Below are positions 1 through 8,974 of a DNA stretch of 64,000 nt, in pieces. Each line of letters begins with the position of its first letter. Within the stretch, counting starts at the first letter, position 1. This DNA comes from Mycobacterium sp. (lineage in GTDB: Bacteria; Actinomycetota; Actinomycetes; Mycobacteriales; Mycobacteriaceae): NCBI GenBank assembly GCA_016197405.1, contig JACPVR010000011.1, positions 248,001-312,000 on the forward strand, given 5' to 3'. Below the pieces are notes generated by a model. The model had not been told where the DNA came from. It worked only from the letters and a program-made list of their open reading frames with translations, and searched no databases. The position numbers and the translations under genes were made by a program.

Positions 1-2476
1 TGGAGGCCGACGCGGCGAAACCCCAGCGGGCCGGGGTCAACCAGGACAGCTGGTCGAGCACCAGGCGGTCGGTCACCGGGATCATGCCGCCGGAGAACAC
101 CAGCTGGCTCATCACGGCGACCACCAGCAGCGGCATGATCTGCTCGTTCGATTTCGCCATCGCCGACAGCGCCAGGCCGACCATGGCGGCAGTGACGGTG
201 GTCGCGGCCATCACGACGAACAATTCGGCGGTGGGGGACAGGAACGTCAACGAACCCTGGGTGGGGCCACCCTTGCCCGCGATGGTGATGGCCGTGACGA
301 TCGAGGACTGCAGCACCGCGAAGACGGCATAGATGCACACCTTGGCGAGCAGGTAGGCCGTGGTGGACAACCCGACGGCCTGCTCGCGGCGGAAGATGGC
401 CCGCTCACCGATGAGGTCGCGGACGGTGAGCGCGGTGCCCATGAAGATCGCGCCCACGTTGAGCAGCACCAGGATCTGGCCCGGCTCGTTGGGGGCGTCA
501 CCGAGCGGGTCGGGGATACCGAATCCGACGGTGCCGGGCACCGACAGCGACAGCACACCCATGATGAACGGCAGTATCGCCAGGAAGAAGAAGTAACCGC
601 GGTCGGACACGATGAGGCGCATCTGCCGGCGCGCGATCGTCGAGAACTGGCGCAGCAGGCTGGTTTTGGCGGGCTTTCCGAGATCGCCGGGCTGGCCCGA
701 CGGCGGTCGGGCCGGGGCCGGACCGCTGCGGTCCAGGAACCGCCGGTTGGCCTCCTCGGGGTCGCCGGCCACCGTGCTGAAGATGTCGGCCCAGTTGGTG
801 GTGCCCATGGCCGGGCCGATATCGCTGGGCGGGCCGCAGAACGCGGTCTTGCCGCCGGGTGCCAGCAGCAGCACCTGATCGCAGACGTCGAGGTAGGTCA
901 GTGAGTGTGTCACCACGATGACGACGCGGCCGGCATCGGCCAGCTGGCGCAGCATCGTCATGACCTGGCGATCCAGCGCGGGATCGAGACCGGAGGTGGG
1001 TTCGTCGAGGATCAGCAGCGACGGGCCGGTCAGCAGCTCCAGCGCGACCGAGGCCCGTTTGCGCTGACCGCCGGACAGTTTGTCGACCCGGGTCTGGAGA
1101 TGCTGGGTCATCTCGAGTTCCTCGAGCACCTGAGCGACGACCTGCTCGCGGTCCTCCTTGGTGGTGTCCGGCGGCAGCCGGAGCTCGGCGGCGTACATCA
1201 GCGCCTGCTTGACCGTGAGCTGGCCGTGCACCACATCGTCCTGCGGCACCATGCCGATCCGGGAACGCAGCGAGGCGTACTCGGCGTGGATGTCGTGGCC
1301 CTCGAAGGTGATGGTGCCGCTGGTGGGGTGGGTGTAGCCGGCGACCTGACGGGCGAAAGTCGACTTGCCGGCGCCGGAGGGGCCGATGACCGCGGTCAGC
1401 GTGCCGGGCCGGGCCGTCAGCGAGATGTTGTCGAGCAGCGTCTTGTTGCCCTCGATGGTCCAGGTCAGGCCGTGGACCTCCAGCCCGCCGGTGCGGGTGG
1501 CGGCCTCGGTCTCCGACCGCCGCAGCAGCGTGCCACCGGAGAAGACCAGGTCGATGTTGCCGATGGTGACCACGTCACCGTCGTGCAGCGCCGCCGATTC
1601 GACACGGTGGCCGTTGACGAAGGTGCCGTTGATGCTGTTGTCGACCAGTTCGGCGCCGCCGCCGGCCGACGGGATGAGGGTGGCGTGGTGACGCGAGGCC
1701 AGGACATCGGGGATGACGATGTCGTTGTCGGTGGCGCGGCCGATCTTCAGCGATCCGGCGGGCGCGTCGACGGCGCGCCCGGGACGCAGGATCTTGAGCA
1801 TGCTGGTCGCCAGGTTGCCGTCGCCGGACCCGGACGGCGCGCGCGGCGGGATGGCGGCGGGTCCCATCTGGGTGGGCATGTTGCCGGGGGCCTGCGAGAC
1901 CGGCTGTGCGGTGCTCGGCGGGTAGGGCTGCGGGCGTGCGCCGGTCGGGTACGGCGGCGGGGTGTGCCCGGCGGTCGGGTAATTCGGCCGCGGCCGGGCG
2001 CCGGTCGGCGGTGGCATCGGGGCGGTGCCCGGCGGCGGGGCCGGCCAGCTGCCCGATGCGGGCCGGGTGGGCTGCTGATGCGACGGGTAGCCGCCGGTGC
2101 CGGGCGGCGGGGTGAGCGGCACCGCTTCGGTCTGCGGCGGCCTACCGACCGAACCGGTGTGGTGCCCGACGGAGAAGCGCAGCTGCGGGCCGTCCGGGTT
2201 GCCGATGTTGACCGTCGACCCGTCGTGGATATCGGCGGTCTGCACGCGGCGCCCGTTAACGAACAGCCCGTTGAGCGAGCCGTTGTCGATCGCGACCCAG
2301 CGGCCGTCACCGTGCTGCTCGAAACGCAACAGCAGGTGGGCCCGCGAGATCAGCGGGTGGGCGATGCGAACGTCGGCTCGCAGATCGCGGCCGACGACCA
2401 CGTCGTGGCCTGCGGCGAAGGTGCGTTCCGAGCCGTCGTACCGAACGGTCAGTGCGGGTGCGACTGGTCGACTCAT
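1..2476 (-). CDS. FHA-domain ABC transporter, Rv1747-like (3' end outside window)
   Basis: Predicted inner-membrane ABC exporter half-molecule with regulatory phosphothreonine-binding domains. Reading from the ATG at 2476, an N-terminal FHA domain carries GR near residue 30, SRAH near 44 and an N-G-V/L-N pair. A proline-rich linker of about 120 residues follows, then a second FHA domain (SRHHATL). Next comes a nucleotide-binding domain with Walker A GPSGAGKST near residue 362, signature LSGGQRKRAS and Walker B LLILDEPTSGLD. An ABC-2 type membrane domain follows and continues to the window edge. About 825 codons are present; M. tuberculosis Rv1747 is 865 aa, so about 40 residues are missing. 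In Rv1747 the FHA domains bind threonines phosphorylated by the kinase PknF, and a lipooligosaccharide-type cargo has been proposed; this is family knowledge. It lies 44 nt downstream of the flavin oxidoreductase on the same strand. Confidence 0.93.
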   Translation of the reverse strand, partial: MSRPVAPALTVRYDGSERTFAAGHDVVVGRDLRADVRIAHPLISRAHLLLRFEQHGDGRWVAIDNGSLNGLFVNGRRVQTADIHDGSTVNIGNPDGPQLRFSVGHHTGSVGRPPQTEAVPLTPPPGTGGYPSHQQPTRPASGSWPAPPPGTAPMPPPTGARPRPNYPTAGHTPPPYPTGARPQPYPPSTAQPVSQAPGNMPTQMGPAAIPPRAPSGSGDGNLATSMLKILRPGRAVDAPAGSLKIGRATDNDIVIPDVLASRHHATLIPSAGGGAELVDNSINGTFVNGHRVESAALHDGDVVTIGNIDLVFSGGTLLRRSETEAATRTGGLEVHGLTWTIEGNKTLLDNISLTARPGTLTAVIGPSGAGKSTFARQVAGYTHPTSGTITFEGHDIHAEYASLRSRIGMVPQDDVVHGQLTVKQALMYAAELRLPPDTTKEDREQVVAQVLEELEMTQHLQTRVDKLSGGQRKRASVALELLTGPSLLILDEPTSGLDPALDRQVMTMLRQLADAGRVVIVVTHSLTYLDVCDQVLLLAPGGKTAFCGPPSDIGPAMGTTNWADIFSTVAGDPEEANRRFLDRSGPAPARPPSGQPGDLGKPAKTSLLRQFSTIARRQMRLIVSDRGYFFFLAILPFIMGVLSLSVPGTVGFGIPDPLGDAPNEPGQILVLLNVGAIFMGTALTVRDLIGERAIFRREQAVGLSTTAYLLAKVCIYAVFAVLQSSIVTAITIAGKGGPTQGSLTFLSPTAELFVVMAATTVTAAMVGLALSAMAKSNEQIMPLLVVAVMSQLVFSGGMIPVTDRLVLDQLSWLTPARWGFAASAS

Positions 2477-2520
2477 CGGGTCAACTGTAACCGTTGGGTG
2501 TTCGGTGTTGCGCTGCGCCG

Positions 2521-3723
2521 TTACCGGTCCGGCGCGCCCGTCACCACGCAGTGGGTATGGCTGTAGATCGTCGTCATGCACTGATTGCAGTGCGTGCACA
2601 GCGATTTGATGGAGTTCACCAGCTCGTCGGCCTGGATCCGGTTGAGCAGATCCGGTTCGGCCAGCAGGGCGCGTCCCATCGCCACGAAGTCGAATCCGGC
2701 GGCCATCGCCGAATCCATCGTGTCGCGGTTGGTGATACCGCCCAGCAGGATCAGCGGCATGCTCAGCTCGGCCCTGAACAGCTGCGCGTCGCGCATCAGG
2801 TATGCCTCGCGGTAGGGGTATTCGCGCAGGAAGTTCTTGCCCAGCATCCGCACGCCCCACCGCATGGGCGGTTTGAAGGCCTTGGCGAACTCCTTGACCG
2901 GCGCATCACCGCGGAACAGGTACATCGGGTTGACCAGCGAGCTGCCCGCCGTCAGCTCCAGGGCGTCCAGACCGCCGTCGTCCTGGAGCCAGCGTGCGGT
3001 CTGCAGCGCTTCGTCGGTGCTGATGCCGCCGCGGACGCCGTCGGACATGTTGAGTTTGGCGGTGACCGCGATCCGGCCCGCGCCGTCCTTGTCCACGGCC
3101 TCGCGGACCGCCTGTACGACGCCGCGCGCCACCTTGGCGCGGTTGGCCAGCGACCCGCCGTATTCGTCGGTGCGCCGGTTGATCAGTGGGCTCAGGAACG
3201 AGCTGGCGAAATAGTTGTGACCGAGGTGGATCTCGACGGCGTCGAATCCGGCCTCGATGGCGATGCGTGCGGCATTGGCGTGCGCTTCGGTGACGGCGGC
3301 GATGTCGTCGCGGGTGGCCTTGCGGGCGAACTTCATCGCGATCGGGTTGAAGAACCGGACCGGGGCCAGTGCCAGGGCCTTGTTGGAGCGGGAGTCGGCC
3401 ACCGGGCCGGCGTGCCCGATCTGCGCGCTGATCGCCGCGCCCTCGGCGTGGATGGCGTCGGTGAGGCGACGCAGACCGGCGACCGCGGCCGGACGCATCC
3501 AGATCTGCCGGCCCTCGGTGCGCCCGCCCGGCGACACGGCACAGTAGGCGACGGTCGTCATGCCGACACCGCCTGCGGCGGGCCTGCGGTGGTAGTTGAC
3601 GAGCTCGTCGGTGACCAGCGCGTGCGGGGTGGCTGCCTCGAACGTGGCCGCCTTGATGATGCGGTTACGCAGCGTCAACGGGCCGAGCGTTGCCGGACTG
3701 AACACATTTGGCGCGTTGTCCAC
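2521..3723 (-). CDS. Old Yellow Enzyme-family NADH:flavin oxidoreductase
   Basis: Single-domain FMN TIM-barrel oxidoreductase of 400 aa. The N-terminus ([19 protein letters not shown]) is the usual opening strand of OYE/dienoyl-CoA-reductase-like enzymes. The active-site block includes [21 protein letters not shown], and the FMN phosphate site lies around [10 protein letters not shown] and [14 protein letters not shown]-terminal cluster [19 protein letters not shown] resembles the 4Fe-4S ligands of 2,4-dienoyl-CoA reductase, although the C-terminal FAD/NADPH domain of that enzyme is absent. I chose the GTG at 3723: the frame is open further upstream to 3903, but that would overlap folD on the other strand, and family homology begins just after the GTG. 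It is divergent from folD across about 70 nt. Substrate not predictable. Confidence 0.85.
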   Translation of the reverse strand: MDNAPNVFSPATLGPLTLRNRIIKAATFEAATPHALVTDELVNYHRRPAAGGVGMTTVAYCAVSPGGRTEGRQIWMRPAAVAGLRRLTDAIHAEGAAISAQIGHAGPVADSRSNKALALAPVRFFNPIAMKFARKATRDDIAAVTEAHANAARIAIEAGFDAVEIHLGHNYFASSFLSPLINRRTDEYGGSLANRAKVARGVVQAVREAVDKDGAGRIAVTAKLNMSDGVRGGISTDEALQTARWLQDDGGLDALELTAGSSLVNPMYLFRGDAPVKEFAKAFKPPMRWGVRMLGKNFLREYPYREAYLMRDAQLFRAELSMPLILLGGITNRDTMDSAMAAGFDFVAMGRALLAEPDLLNRIQADELVNSIKSLCTHCNQCMTTIYSHTHCVVTGAPDR

Positions 3724-3793
3724 CGACGTATGCGAACACGGCTGCGCCAGCGCTGTCAAAGGTCCGCCGCGATGCGGTGCCAGAATGAACGGC

Positions 3794-4642
3794 GTGGGAG
3801 CGATAGTTCTGGACGGCAAGGCCACGCGCGACGAGATCTTCGTCGACCTCAAGGAACGGGTCACGAAGCTGACGCAGGCGGGCCGCACACCCGGCCTGGG
3901 CACGATCCTGGTCGGCGACGATCCGGGTTCCCAGGCCTATGTGCGCGGTAAGCATGCCGACTGCGCCAAGGTGGGCATCAACTCGATCCGCCGGGATCTG
4001 CCCGCCGATATCAGCCAGGCCGATCTCAACGCCACCATCGACGAGCTCAACGCCAACCCGGAGTGCACCGGTTACATCGTGCAGTTGCCGTTGCCGCGGC
4101 ACCTGGACGAGAACGCGGCGCTCGAACGCGTCGATCCGGACAAGGACGCCGACGGTCTGCACCCGACGAACCTGGGCCGGCTGGTGCTCGGCAAGGACGC
4201 GGCGCTGCCGTGTACGCCGCGCGGGATCGTGCATCTGCTGCGCCGCTTCGACGTCGAGATCGCCGGGGCGCATGTCGTGGTGGTCGGTCGCGGTGTCACC
4301 GTCGGCCGGCCGCTCGGGCTGCTGCTGACACGTCGGTCGGAGAATGCCACGGTGACGTTGTGCCACACCGGAACTCGTGATCTGCCCGCGCTGACCCGGC
4401 AGGCCGACATCATCATCGCCGCCGTCGGTGTGCCGCATATGGTGACCGCCGACATGGTCCGCCCGGGCGCGGCCGTCGTCGACGTCGGAGTGAGCCGGGT
4501 GGACGGCAAGCTCACCGGCGATGTGCATCCCGGTGTGTGGGAGGTGGCCGGGCACGTCTCACCCAACCCGGGTGGTGTCGGTCCGTTGACCCGTGCCTTC
4601 CTGCTGACGAATGTCGTCGAAGCAGAGGAGTCCGCGTTGTGA
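3794..4642 (+). CDS. folD: bifunctional methylene-THF dehydrogenase / methenyl-THF cyclohydrolase
   Basis: Cytosolic one-carbon enzyme interconverting 5,10-methylene-THF and 10-formyl-THF with NADP. The 282-aa product matches the mycobacterial FolD pattern throughout. It has the catalytic segment [15 protein letters not shown], the substrate loop [15 protein letters not shown], the NADP-binding [17 protein letters not shown] and the family signature [20 protein letters not shown] 3794 gives the N-terminus [15 protein letters not shown], as in M. tuberculosis FolD; an in-frame ATG at 3785 would add three residues. Its stop overlaps the next start (GTGA, 4639-4642), so it is translationally coupled to the small membrane protein, an arrangement also found in M. 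tuberculosis (Rv3356c-Rv3355c). Confidence 0.97.
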   Translation: MGAIVLDGKATRDEIFVDLKERVTKLTQAGRTPGLGTILVGDDPGSQAYVRGKHADCAKVGINSIRRDLPADISQADLNATIDELNANPECTGYIVQLPLPRHLDENAALERVDPDKDADGLHPTNLGRLVLGKDAALPCTPRGIVHLLRRFDVEIAGAHVVVVGRGVTVGRPLGLLLTRRSENATVTLCHTGTRDLPALTRQADIIIAAVGVPHMVTADMVRPGAAVVDVGVSRVDGKLTGDVHPGVWEVAGHVSPNPGGVGPLTRAFLLTNVVEAEESAL

Positions 4643-4935
4643 CCACCCAGCGGGCCGATATCGCGACCGCGGTGCGCGCCCAGTGGCCGATCCTGGCCGT
4701 TGGGCTGATCTTCGTCGCGGCGTTCGGCCTGGTGGCGGCCAGCTATTGGCGCCGGGGTGCCCTGTTGATCGGAATCGGAGTCGCGGTCGCGGCGGCGTTG
4801 CGGTTGTTGTTGTCCGAGGACCGGGCCGGGCTGCTGGCGGTGCGCAGCAGGATCGCCGATTTCGTCACCATGGCCGGTGTCAGCGCCGTGGTGATGTTCA
4901 TCGCGGGAACGATCGACCCGCTCGGCACCAGCTAG
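4639..4935 (+). CDS. DUF3017-like small membrane protein
   Basis: Small integral membrane protein of 98 aa, starting at the GTG that overlaps the folD stop. After a short hydrophilic N-terminus there are three hydrophobic stretches: [19 protein letters not shown] (about 15-33), a segment of about 20 residues starting [15 protein letters not shown], and [18 protein letters not shown] near the C-terminus. It corresponds in size and position to Rv3355c of M. tuberculosis, a conserved membrane protein of unknown function next to folD. No catalytic motif is visible. The coupling to folD suggests co-expression; its role is unknown. Confidence 0.82.
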   Translation: MTTQRADIATAVRAQWPILAVGLIFVAAFGLVAASYWRRGALLIGIGVAVAAALRLLLSEDRAGLLAVRSRIADFVTMAGVSAVVMFIAGTIDPLGTS

Positions 4936-4937
4936 AA

Positions 4938-4962
4938 ATTGCCTAACGGGCAATCTTGCCCG
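4938..4962. promoter_or_regulatory. palindromic operator candidate upstream of TetR gene
   Basis: Perfect palindrome CGGGCAA-TC-TTGCCCG at 4947-4962. It overlaps a second inverted repeat, ATTGCC-TAACG-GGCAAT, at 4938-4954. It sits 30-54 nt before the TetR start codon, where an autoregulatory TetR operator is expected for the tetR-monooxygenase pair. Confidence 0.6.
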
Positions 4963-4991
4963 CCGTGCAAAATTATGGGTACAGTGTCGGC

Positions 4992-5612
4992 ATGTCCGAA
5001 CCGTCATCTCTTCGCGAGCGCAAGAAGGCCGACACCCGCCGCGCGCTGTCCGACGCGGCACTGCGACTGACCTGCGAACGTGGCCTGGACAACGTCACCC
5101 GCGACGACATCGCGGCGCTGGCAGGGGTCTCGCTGCGCACGTTCAACAATTACTTCACCGGCAAGTACGAGGCGCTCGGCTACCGGCAGGCCGAACGGTT
5201 GCGCCGCAGCATCGCAGAGCTGCGCAGCCGTCCCGCCGCCGAACCGTTGTGGACGTCGATCACCGAAGCGGTGATGGCACCGGTCGAAGCCGACTTCGCC
5301 GCGGAGGAGGCGTCGATACCCAGCCGGGACGAACTGCTCGAAGTTCGGAAGTTGCTGATGCGTACCGAGATCCGCGATGTCGTGACCCGCGAGCTGTTCG
5401 ACGAGTGGGTGCGGGCCATCGCCGAACGCACCGGCACCGATCCGGACCGCGACATGTACCCGCGACTGGTCGCCGCGGTGGTCCGCGCGGTCGGTGACGC
5501 CGCTGCCGAAACCTATGCCGCCGCCGACCCGCCGGTGGCGTTCCCGCCGCTGCTGCGCACGGCGTTCGCGTCGGTGGCCGCCGGGCTGCCGGTGCCGGGC
5601 GGTGCGTCATGA
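4992..5612 (+). CDS. TetR/AcrR-family transcriptional regulator
   Basis: 206-aa one-component repressor. The N-terminal helix-turn-helix is typical: RERKKADTRRALSDAALRL followed by NVTRDDIAALAGVSLRTFNNYFTGKYEAL (about residues 8-62). The rest is a variable ligand-binding/dimerisation domain. The start is ATG 4992, giving MSEPSSLRERKKADTR; the frame opens earlier but lacks homology there. The stop overlaps the start of the FAD monooxygenase (ATGA at 5609-5612), so the two are translationally coupled. The likely mode is repression of its own operon through the palindrome 30 nt upstream, relieved by a small molecule that the monooxygenase modifies. That is inference from layout. Confidence 0.9.
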   Translation: MSEPSSLRERKKADTRRALSDAALRLTCERGLDNVTRDDIAALAGVSLRTFNNYFTGKYEALGYRQAERLRRSIAELRSRPAAEPLWTSITEAVMAPVEADFAAEEASIPSRDELLEVRKLLMRTEIRDVVTRELFDEWVRAIAERTGTDPDRDMYPRLVAAVVRAVGDAAAETYAAADPPVAFPPLLRTAFASVAAGLPVPGGAS

Positions 5613-7105
5613 CCGAGCACGCCGACGTCGTGATCGCCGGCGCGGGCCCGAACGGATTGATGCTGGCCTGCGAGCTCGCCCTCGGCGGTGTACGGCCCGT
5701 CGTGCTGGACTCGCTGCCCGGGCCCAGTGTCGAACCGAAGGCCAACGGCCTTGTCGGACAGGTGGTCCGGATGCTCGACATGCGCGGCCTGTACCAGAGG
5801 TTCACCGGCGAGGACGGCCCGCCGAAGCCGGCCTACGGCTGGACGTTCTCCGGTATGCCGCTGAATTTCGCTGGTCTGGAACACAATCCGATGTATGCCA
5901 TGCTGATGCCCCAGCCGCAGCTGGTCCGGCTGTTGTTCGAGCGGGCGCTCGAGCTCGGAGTCGACGTCCGGTGGGGTCATGAACTCACCGGGCTGGCGCC
6001 CGGCGGGGACGGCGTGGTGTTGGCGGTGTCGGGCACGGCCGACCATCAGCTGCACGCGGGCTACCTGGTGGGTGCCGACGGCGGGCGCAGCTTCGTCCGC
6101 AAGAGCGTGGGCATCGGCTTTCCCGGCACCACCACCCGAACCGTCGCCCGGATTGCCCACGTGCGCATACCCGATGTACTGCGCGCCCCCGACGGGGCCG
6201 TCGACATCCCCGGCGTCGGTCGACTTCCCTGGGGACACAACCGATTCGATTCCGGCATGGTGGTATTCGCCGAGTTCGGCGACGGCCCGGCGATGCTCGG
6301 CACCGTGGAGTACGGAACCGCCACCGAGGACGGACCGATGTCGCTGACCGAGTTGCGCGCCAGCCTGCAACGGGTGCTGGGCGTCGACTTGCCGATCGAG
6401 GAACCCGAAGGCCCCGGACCGCACGCCCTGCGCCGGATCGACGGGCAGAACACCCGGCAGGCCGAACGGTACCGGGACGGACGCGTGCTACTGCTCGGCG
6501 ACGCCGCACATGTGCACAGCGCGATGGGCGGGCCCGGGCTCAACCTCGGTCTGCAGGACGCGGTCAACCTGGGCTGGAAGCTGGCCGCCCATCTCACCGG
6601 CCGGGCACCGGCGGGCCTGCTCGACAGCTATGAGACCGAACGCCGGCCCGTCGGCGAGCGCGTCATGATGCATTCGCAGGCCCAGACCGCGCTGATGGCG
6701 CCGGGGCCCGAAGTGCAGGCCCTGCGTGAGCTTTTCGGTGAACTGCTGACAATGCCCGACGTCGCCGGTCAGATGGCTCGACTGCTGGCCGGTGCCGACA
6801 TCCGCTACGACGTGGGTGATGACCATCCCTTGGCCGGACGGCTTTTCCCCGATATCGACCTGGGCGGCGGCAAACGGGTGGCCGACCTGTTACACCGGGC
6901 GCGCCCGGTCCTGCTCGACCCGTCCGGTCGGTACGCGGTATCGCATCCCGGCATCGAGGTGCTCACCGCGACGACGACAGATCAGCTCCCGGCCGCGATG
7001 CTGATCCGCCCGGACGGCTATATCGCCTGGGCGGCGGATACTTTCAGCACCGAGAGCCAGGACCGGCTCGACGCTGCGATCGTTCGCTGGTTCGGGCCGG
7101 CCTGA
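5609..7105 (+). CDS. FAD-dependent aromatic monooxygenase (PheA/TetX/RdmE group)
   Basis: 498-aa class A flavoprotein monooxygenase. The N-terminal Rossmann fingerprint is DVVIAGAGPNGLMLACELAL (about 6-25). The DG motif appears as YLVGADGGRSFVRKSVGIGFPG, and the second FAD motif as LLLGDAAHVHSAMGGPGLNLGLQDAVNLGWKLA (about 295-328). A C-terminal thioredoxin-like extension, usual in phenol- and polyketide-hydroxylase relatives, ends in WAADTFSTESQDRLDAAI. These enzymes hydroxylate aromatic or polyketide substrates with NAD(P)H and O2; some relatives inactivate rifampicin or tetracycline. The substrate cannot be read from the sequence. It is coupled to the TetR gene by ATGA and ends 5 nt from the convergent methyltransferase gene. 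Confidence 0.88.
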   Translation: MTEHADVVIAGAGPNGLMLACELALGGVRPVVLDSLPGPSVEPKANGLVGQVVRMLDMRGLYQRFTGEDGPPKPAYGWTFSGMPLNFAGLEHNPMYAMLMPQPQLVRLLFERALELGVDVRWGHELTGLAPGGDGVVLAVSGTADHQLHAGYLVGADGGRSFVRKSVGIGFPGTTTRTVARIAHVRIPDVLRAPDGAVDIPGVGRLPWGHNRFDSGMVVFAEFGDGPAMLGTVEYGTATEDGPMSLTELRASLQRVLGVDLPIEEPEGPGPHALRRIDGQNTRQAERYRDGRVLLLGDAAHVHSAMGGPGLNLGLQDAVNLGWKLAAHLTGRAPAGLLDSYETERRPVGERVMMHSQAQTALMAPGPEVQALRELFGELLTMPDVAGQMARLLAGADIRYDVGDDHPLAGRLFPDIDLGGGKRVADLLHRARPVLLDPSGRYAVSHPGIEVLTATTTDQLPAAMLIRPDGYIAWAADTFSTESQDRLDAAIVRWFGPA

Positions 7106-7110
7106 ATTGC

Positions 7111-7845
7111 CTAGTCGCCCAGCGTCGCCCGGATTCCCACCGTCACATAGGGCAGTGACAGGCCCGACGACTGTGCCAGTGCCGGATGGGTGGCCAGCAG
7201 TTCGCGCACCTTTTCCAGGGTGCGGGTCCGCACCTCGGCCGGCGAGGTGATGCAGTAGCTGCGCGATGCCACCAGGTCGATGAGCGCCTGCGGCGTCAGG
7301 TAGCTGGTCCACTCGACCTGATGGCGCGCCACGTCGGTGAACGGAGTGGGCAGGCTCACACCCTGACTCAGCGGGTCGTCTTCGTGACCGATGATCCGGC
7401 CGAGATCCTTGACCCAGCCCGATCTCTCGTCACGGGTGTTCCACACCAGCCCGAGCCGGCCGCCGGGCCGCAACACCCGGATGACTTCCGGGATGGCGCG
7501 TTCGGGATCGACCCAGTGCCAGGCCTGCGCCACCAGTACGGCGTCGACACTGTTGTCCGGTAGCGGGATCTCCTCGGCGGTTCCCAGCAGCGCCGGGGTG
7601 TCGGGCAGTGCCGAACGCAGCACCTCGAGCATCTCGGCGATCGGGTCGACGGCGACCACGTCCAGGCCGCGCTCGACCAGGCGCGTCGTCAGCTTGCCGG
7701 TGCCCGCGCCGAGATCCAGCACGGTGTGCGCGCCCTCGGGCAGCAACCAGTCGATGGCCTCCGGCGGATAGGAGGGCCGGCCGCGTTCATAGGCTGCCGC
7801 CTCCGATCCGAACGACAGGGACCGGTCGTGGCGTTCTTCGCTCAC
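7111..7845 (-). CDS. class I SAM-dependent methyltransferase, Rv3342-like
   Basis: 244-aa Rossmann methyltransferase. The SAM-binding motif I is [17 protein letters not shown] (about residues 40-56), followed by the acidic end of strand 2 ([12 protein letters not shown]) and post-motif residues [21 protein letters not shown]. It resembles the methyltransferases placed directly after metX in M. tuberculosis (Rv3342), and here its start overlaps the metX stop by 4 nt. Small-molecule methylation is likely, but the acceptor is unknown. Co-transcription with metC-metX puts it under the SAM-IV riboswitch, which fits a SAM-consuming enzyme. Confidence 0.88.
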   Translation of the reverse strand: MSEERHDRSLSFGSEAAAYERGRPSYPPEAIDWLLPEGAHTVLDLGAGTGKLTTRLVERGLDVVAVDPIAEMLEVLRSALPDTPALLGTAEEIPLPDNSVDAVLVAQAWHWVDPERAIPEVIRVLRPGGRLGLVWNTRDERSGWVKDLGRIIGHEDDPLSQGVSLPTPFTDVARHQVEWTSYLTPQALIDLVASRSYCITSPAEVRTRTLEKVRELLATHPALAQSSGLSLPYVTVGIRATLGD

Positions 7846-8963
7846 CGCTCGGCCAGCTGCAGTGTCCGGCGGACCAGTTTGCCGACTGCCTCGGTTTCGA
7901 CGAGGAATCCGTCATGGCCGCACAGTGATTCGACGACGTCGAGGCCTGCACAACCCGGCAGCAGCTCGGCGAGTTCCTCCTGTAGACGCAGCGGATAGAG
8001 CCGATCGGAGGTGATTCCGCCGACCACGACCGGGTGCGGGCAGGACCGCAGTGCCGCCTCCACACCGCCGCGGCCGCGGCCGACGTCGTGACTGGACAGC
8101 GCCTCGGACAGGATCACGTAACTGCCCGCGTCGAAACGCGCCAGCAGTTTCTCACCCTGGTGCTGCAGGTAACTCTGCACGGCGTAGCGGCCACCGGTCA
8201 GCGGATCCTCCTGCCCCTGCGGGTCGTTGCGGAACCGGGTGTCCAGCTCGAGCTCACCGCGATAGGTCAGATGTGCGATGCGCCGGGCGATCTGCAAGCC
8301 CGCGTCCGGCGCCCGGCCGGTGTCGTGATAGTCGCCGTCGCACCAGTCCGGGTCAGCCTTGATCGCCGCGATCTGGGTGCTCTGGGTGCCGATCTGATCA
8401 CCGGTGGCGCGCGCCCCGACGGCGAGCACCAGACCGGCCCGCACCGATTCCGGATGGCCGATCAGCCATTCCAGTGCCCGGGCGCCACCCATCGATCCGC
8501 CGACGACGGCCGCGACCTCGGTGATACCCAGCTCGGCCAGTGCGGCCCGGTCGGCGGCGACCTGATCGCGCACTGACACCAGCGGGAACCGTGATCCGTA
8601 CGGTTTGCCATCGCGGGCAAGCGAACTCGGGCCGGTCGACCCACGGCAGCCGCCCAGTACGTTGGTGGCGATCGCGCACCACCGATCGGTGTCGATCGGT
8701 GCGCCGGGGCCGGCGACGCCGTCCCACCAACCCGGGGTCGGATGGCCGGGGCCGGCCGGTCCGGTGATGTGGGAGTCGCCGGTCAGTGCGTGCAGCACCA
8801 TGACGACGTTGTCGCGATTGGGCGAGAGCTCACCCCACCGCTGCACCGCGATGCTGACATCGTCGAGTACCGCACCGCTTTCCAGCGTGAGTGAACCGAT
8901 GTTGACAACCGCCGTCTCGCCTTCGGCGGGCAGCGTGATGGTCCGTTCGTCAGACAGCGTCAT
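7842..8963 (-). CDS. metX: homoserine O-acetyltransferase
   Basis: Cytosolic enzyme that acetylates L-homoserine with acetyl-CoA, the committing step of direct sulfhydrylation to methionine. The 373-aa alpha/beta-hydrolase fold carries the nucleophile elbow [14 protein letters not shown] (Ser157), the acid [10 protein letters not shown] and the base [15 protein letters not shown]. The substrate block [25 protein letters not shown] matches mycobacterial MetX almost residue for residue. The ATG at 8963 ([16 protein letters not shown]) aligns with the M. tuberculosis start; the longer open frame has no homology upstream. It lies 11 nt after metC and overlaps the methyltransferase by 4 nt, forming a metC-metX-methyltransferase operon. 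Confidence 0.97.
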   Translation of the reverse strand: MTLSDERTITLPAEGETAVVNIGSLTLESGAVLDDVSIAVQRWGELSPNRDNVVMVLHALTGDSHITGPAGPGHPTPGWWDGVAGPGAPIDTDRWCAIATNVLGGCRGSTGPSSLARDGKPYGSRFPLVSVRDQVAADRAALAELGITEVAAVVGGSMGGARALEWLIGHPESVRAGLVLAVGARATGDQIGTQSTQIAAIKADPDWCDGDYHDTGRAPDAGLQIARRIAHLTYRGELELDTRFRNDPQGQEDPLTGGRYAVQSYLQHQGEKLLARFDAGSYVILSEALSSHDVGRGRGGVEAALRSCPHPVVVGGITSDRLYPLRLQEELAELLPGCAGLDVVESLCGHDGFLVETEAVGKLVRRTLQLAER

Positions 8964-8974
8964 ATCCGGCTCAC

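Noticed and set aside
905..2566. 553-codon plus-strand open frame opposite the FHA/ABC transporter
   Set aside because: Low-complexity antisense translation; the minus-strand product has clear Walker, signature and FHA motifs.
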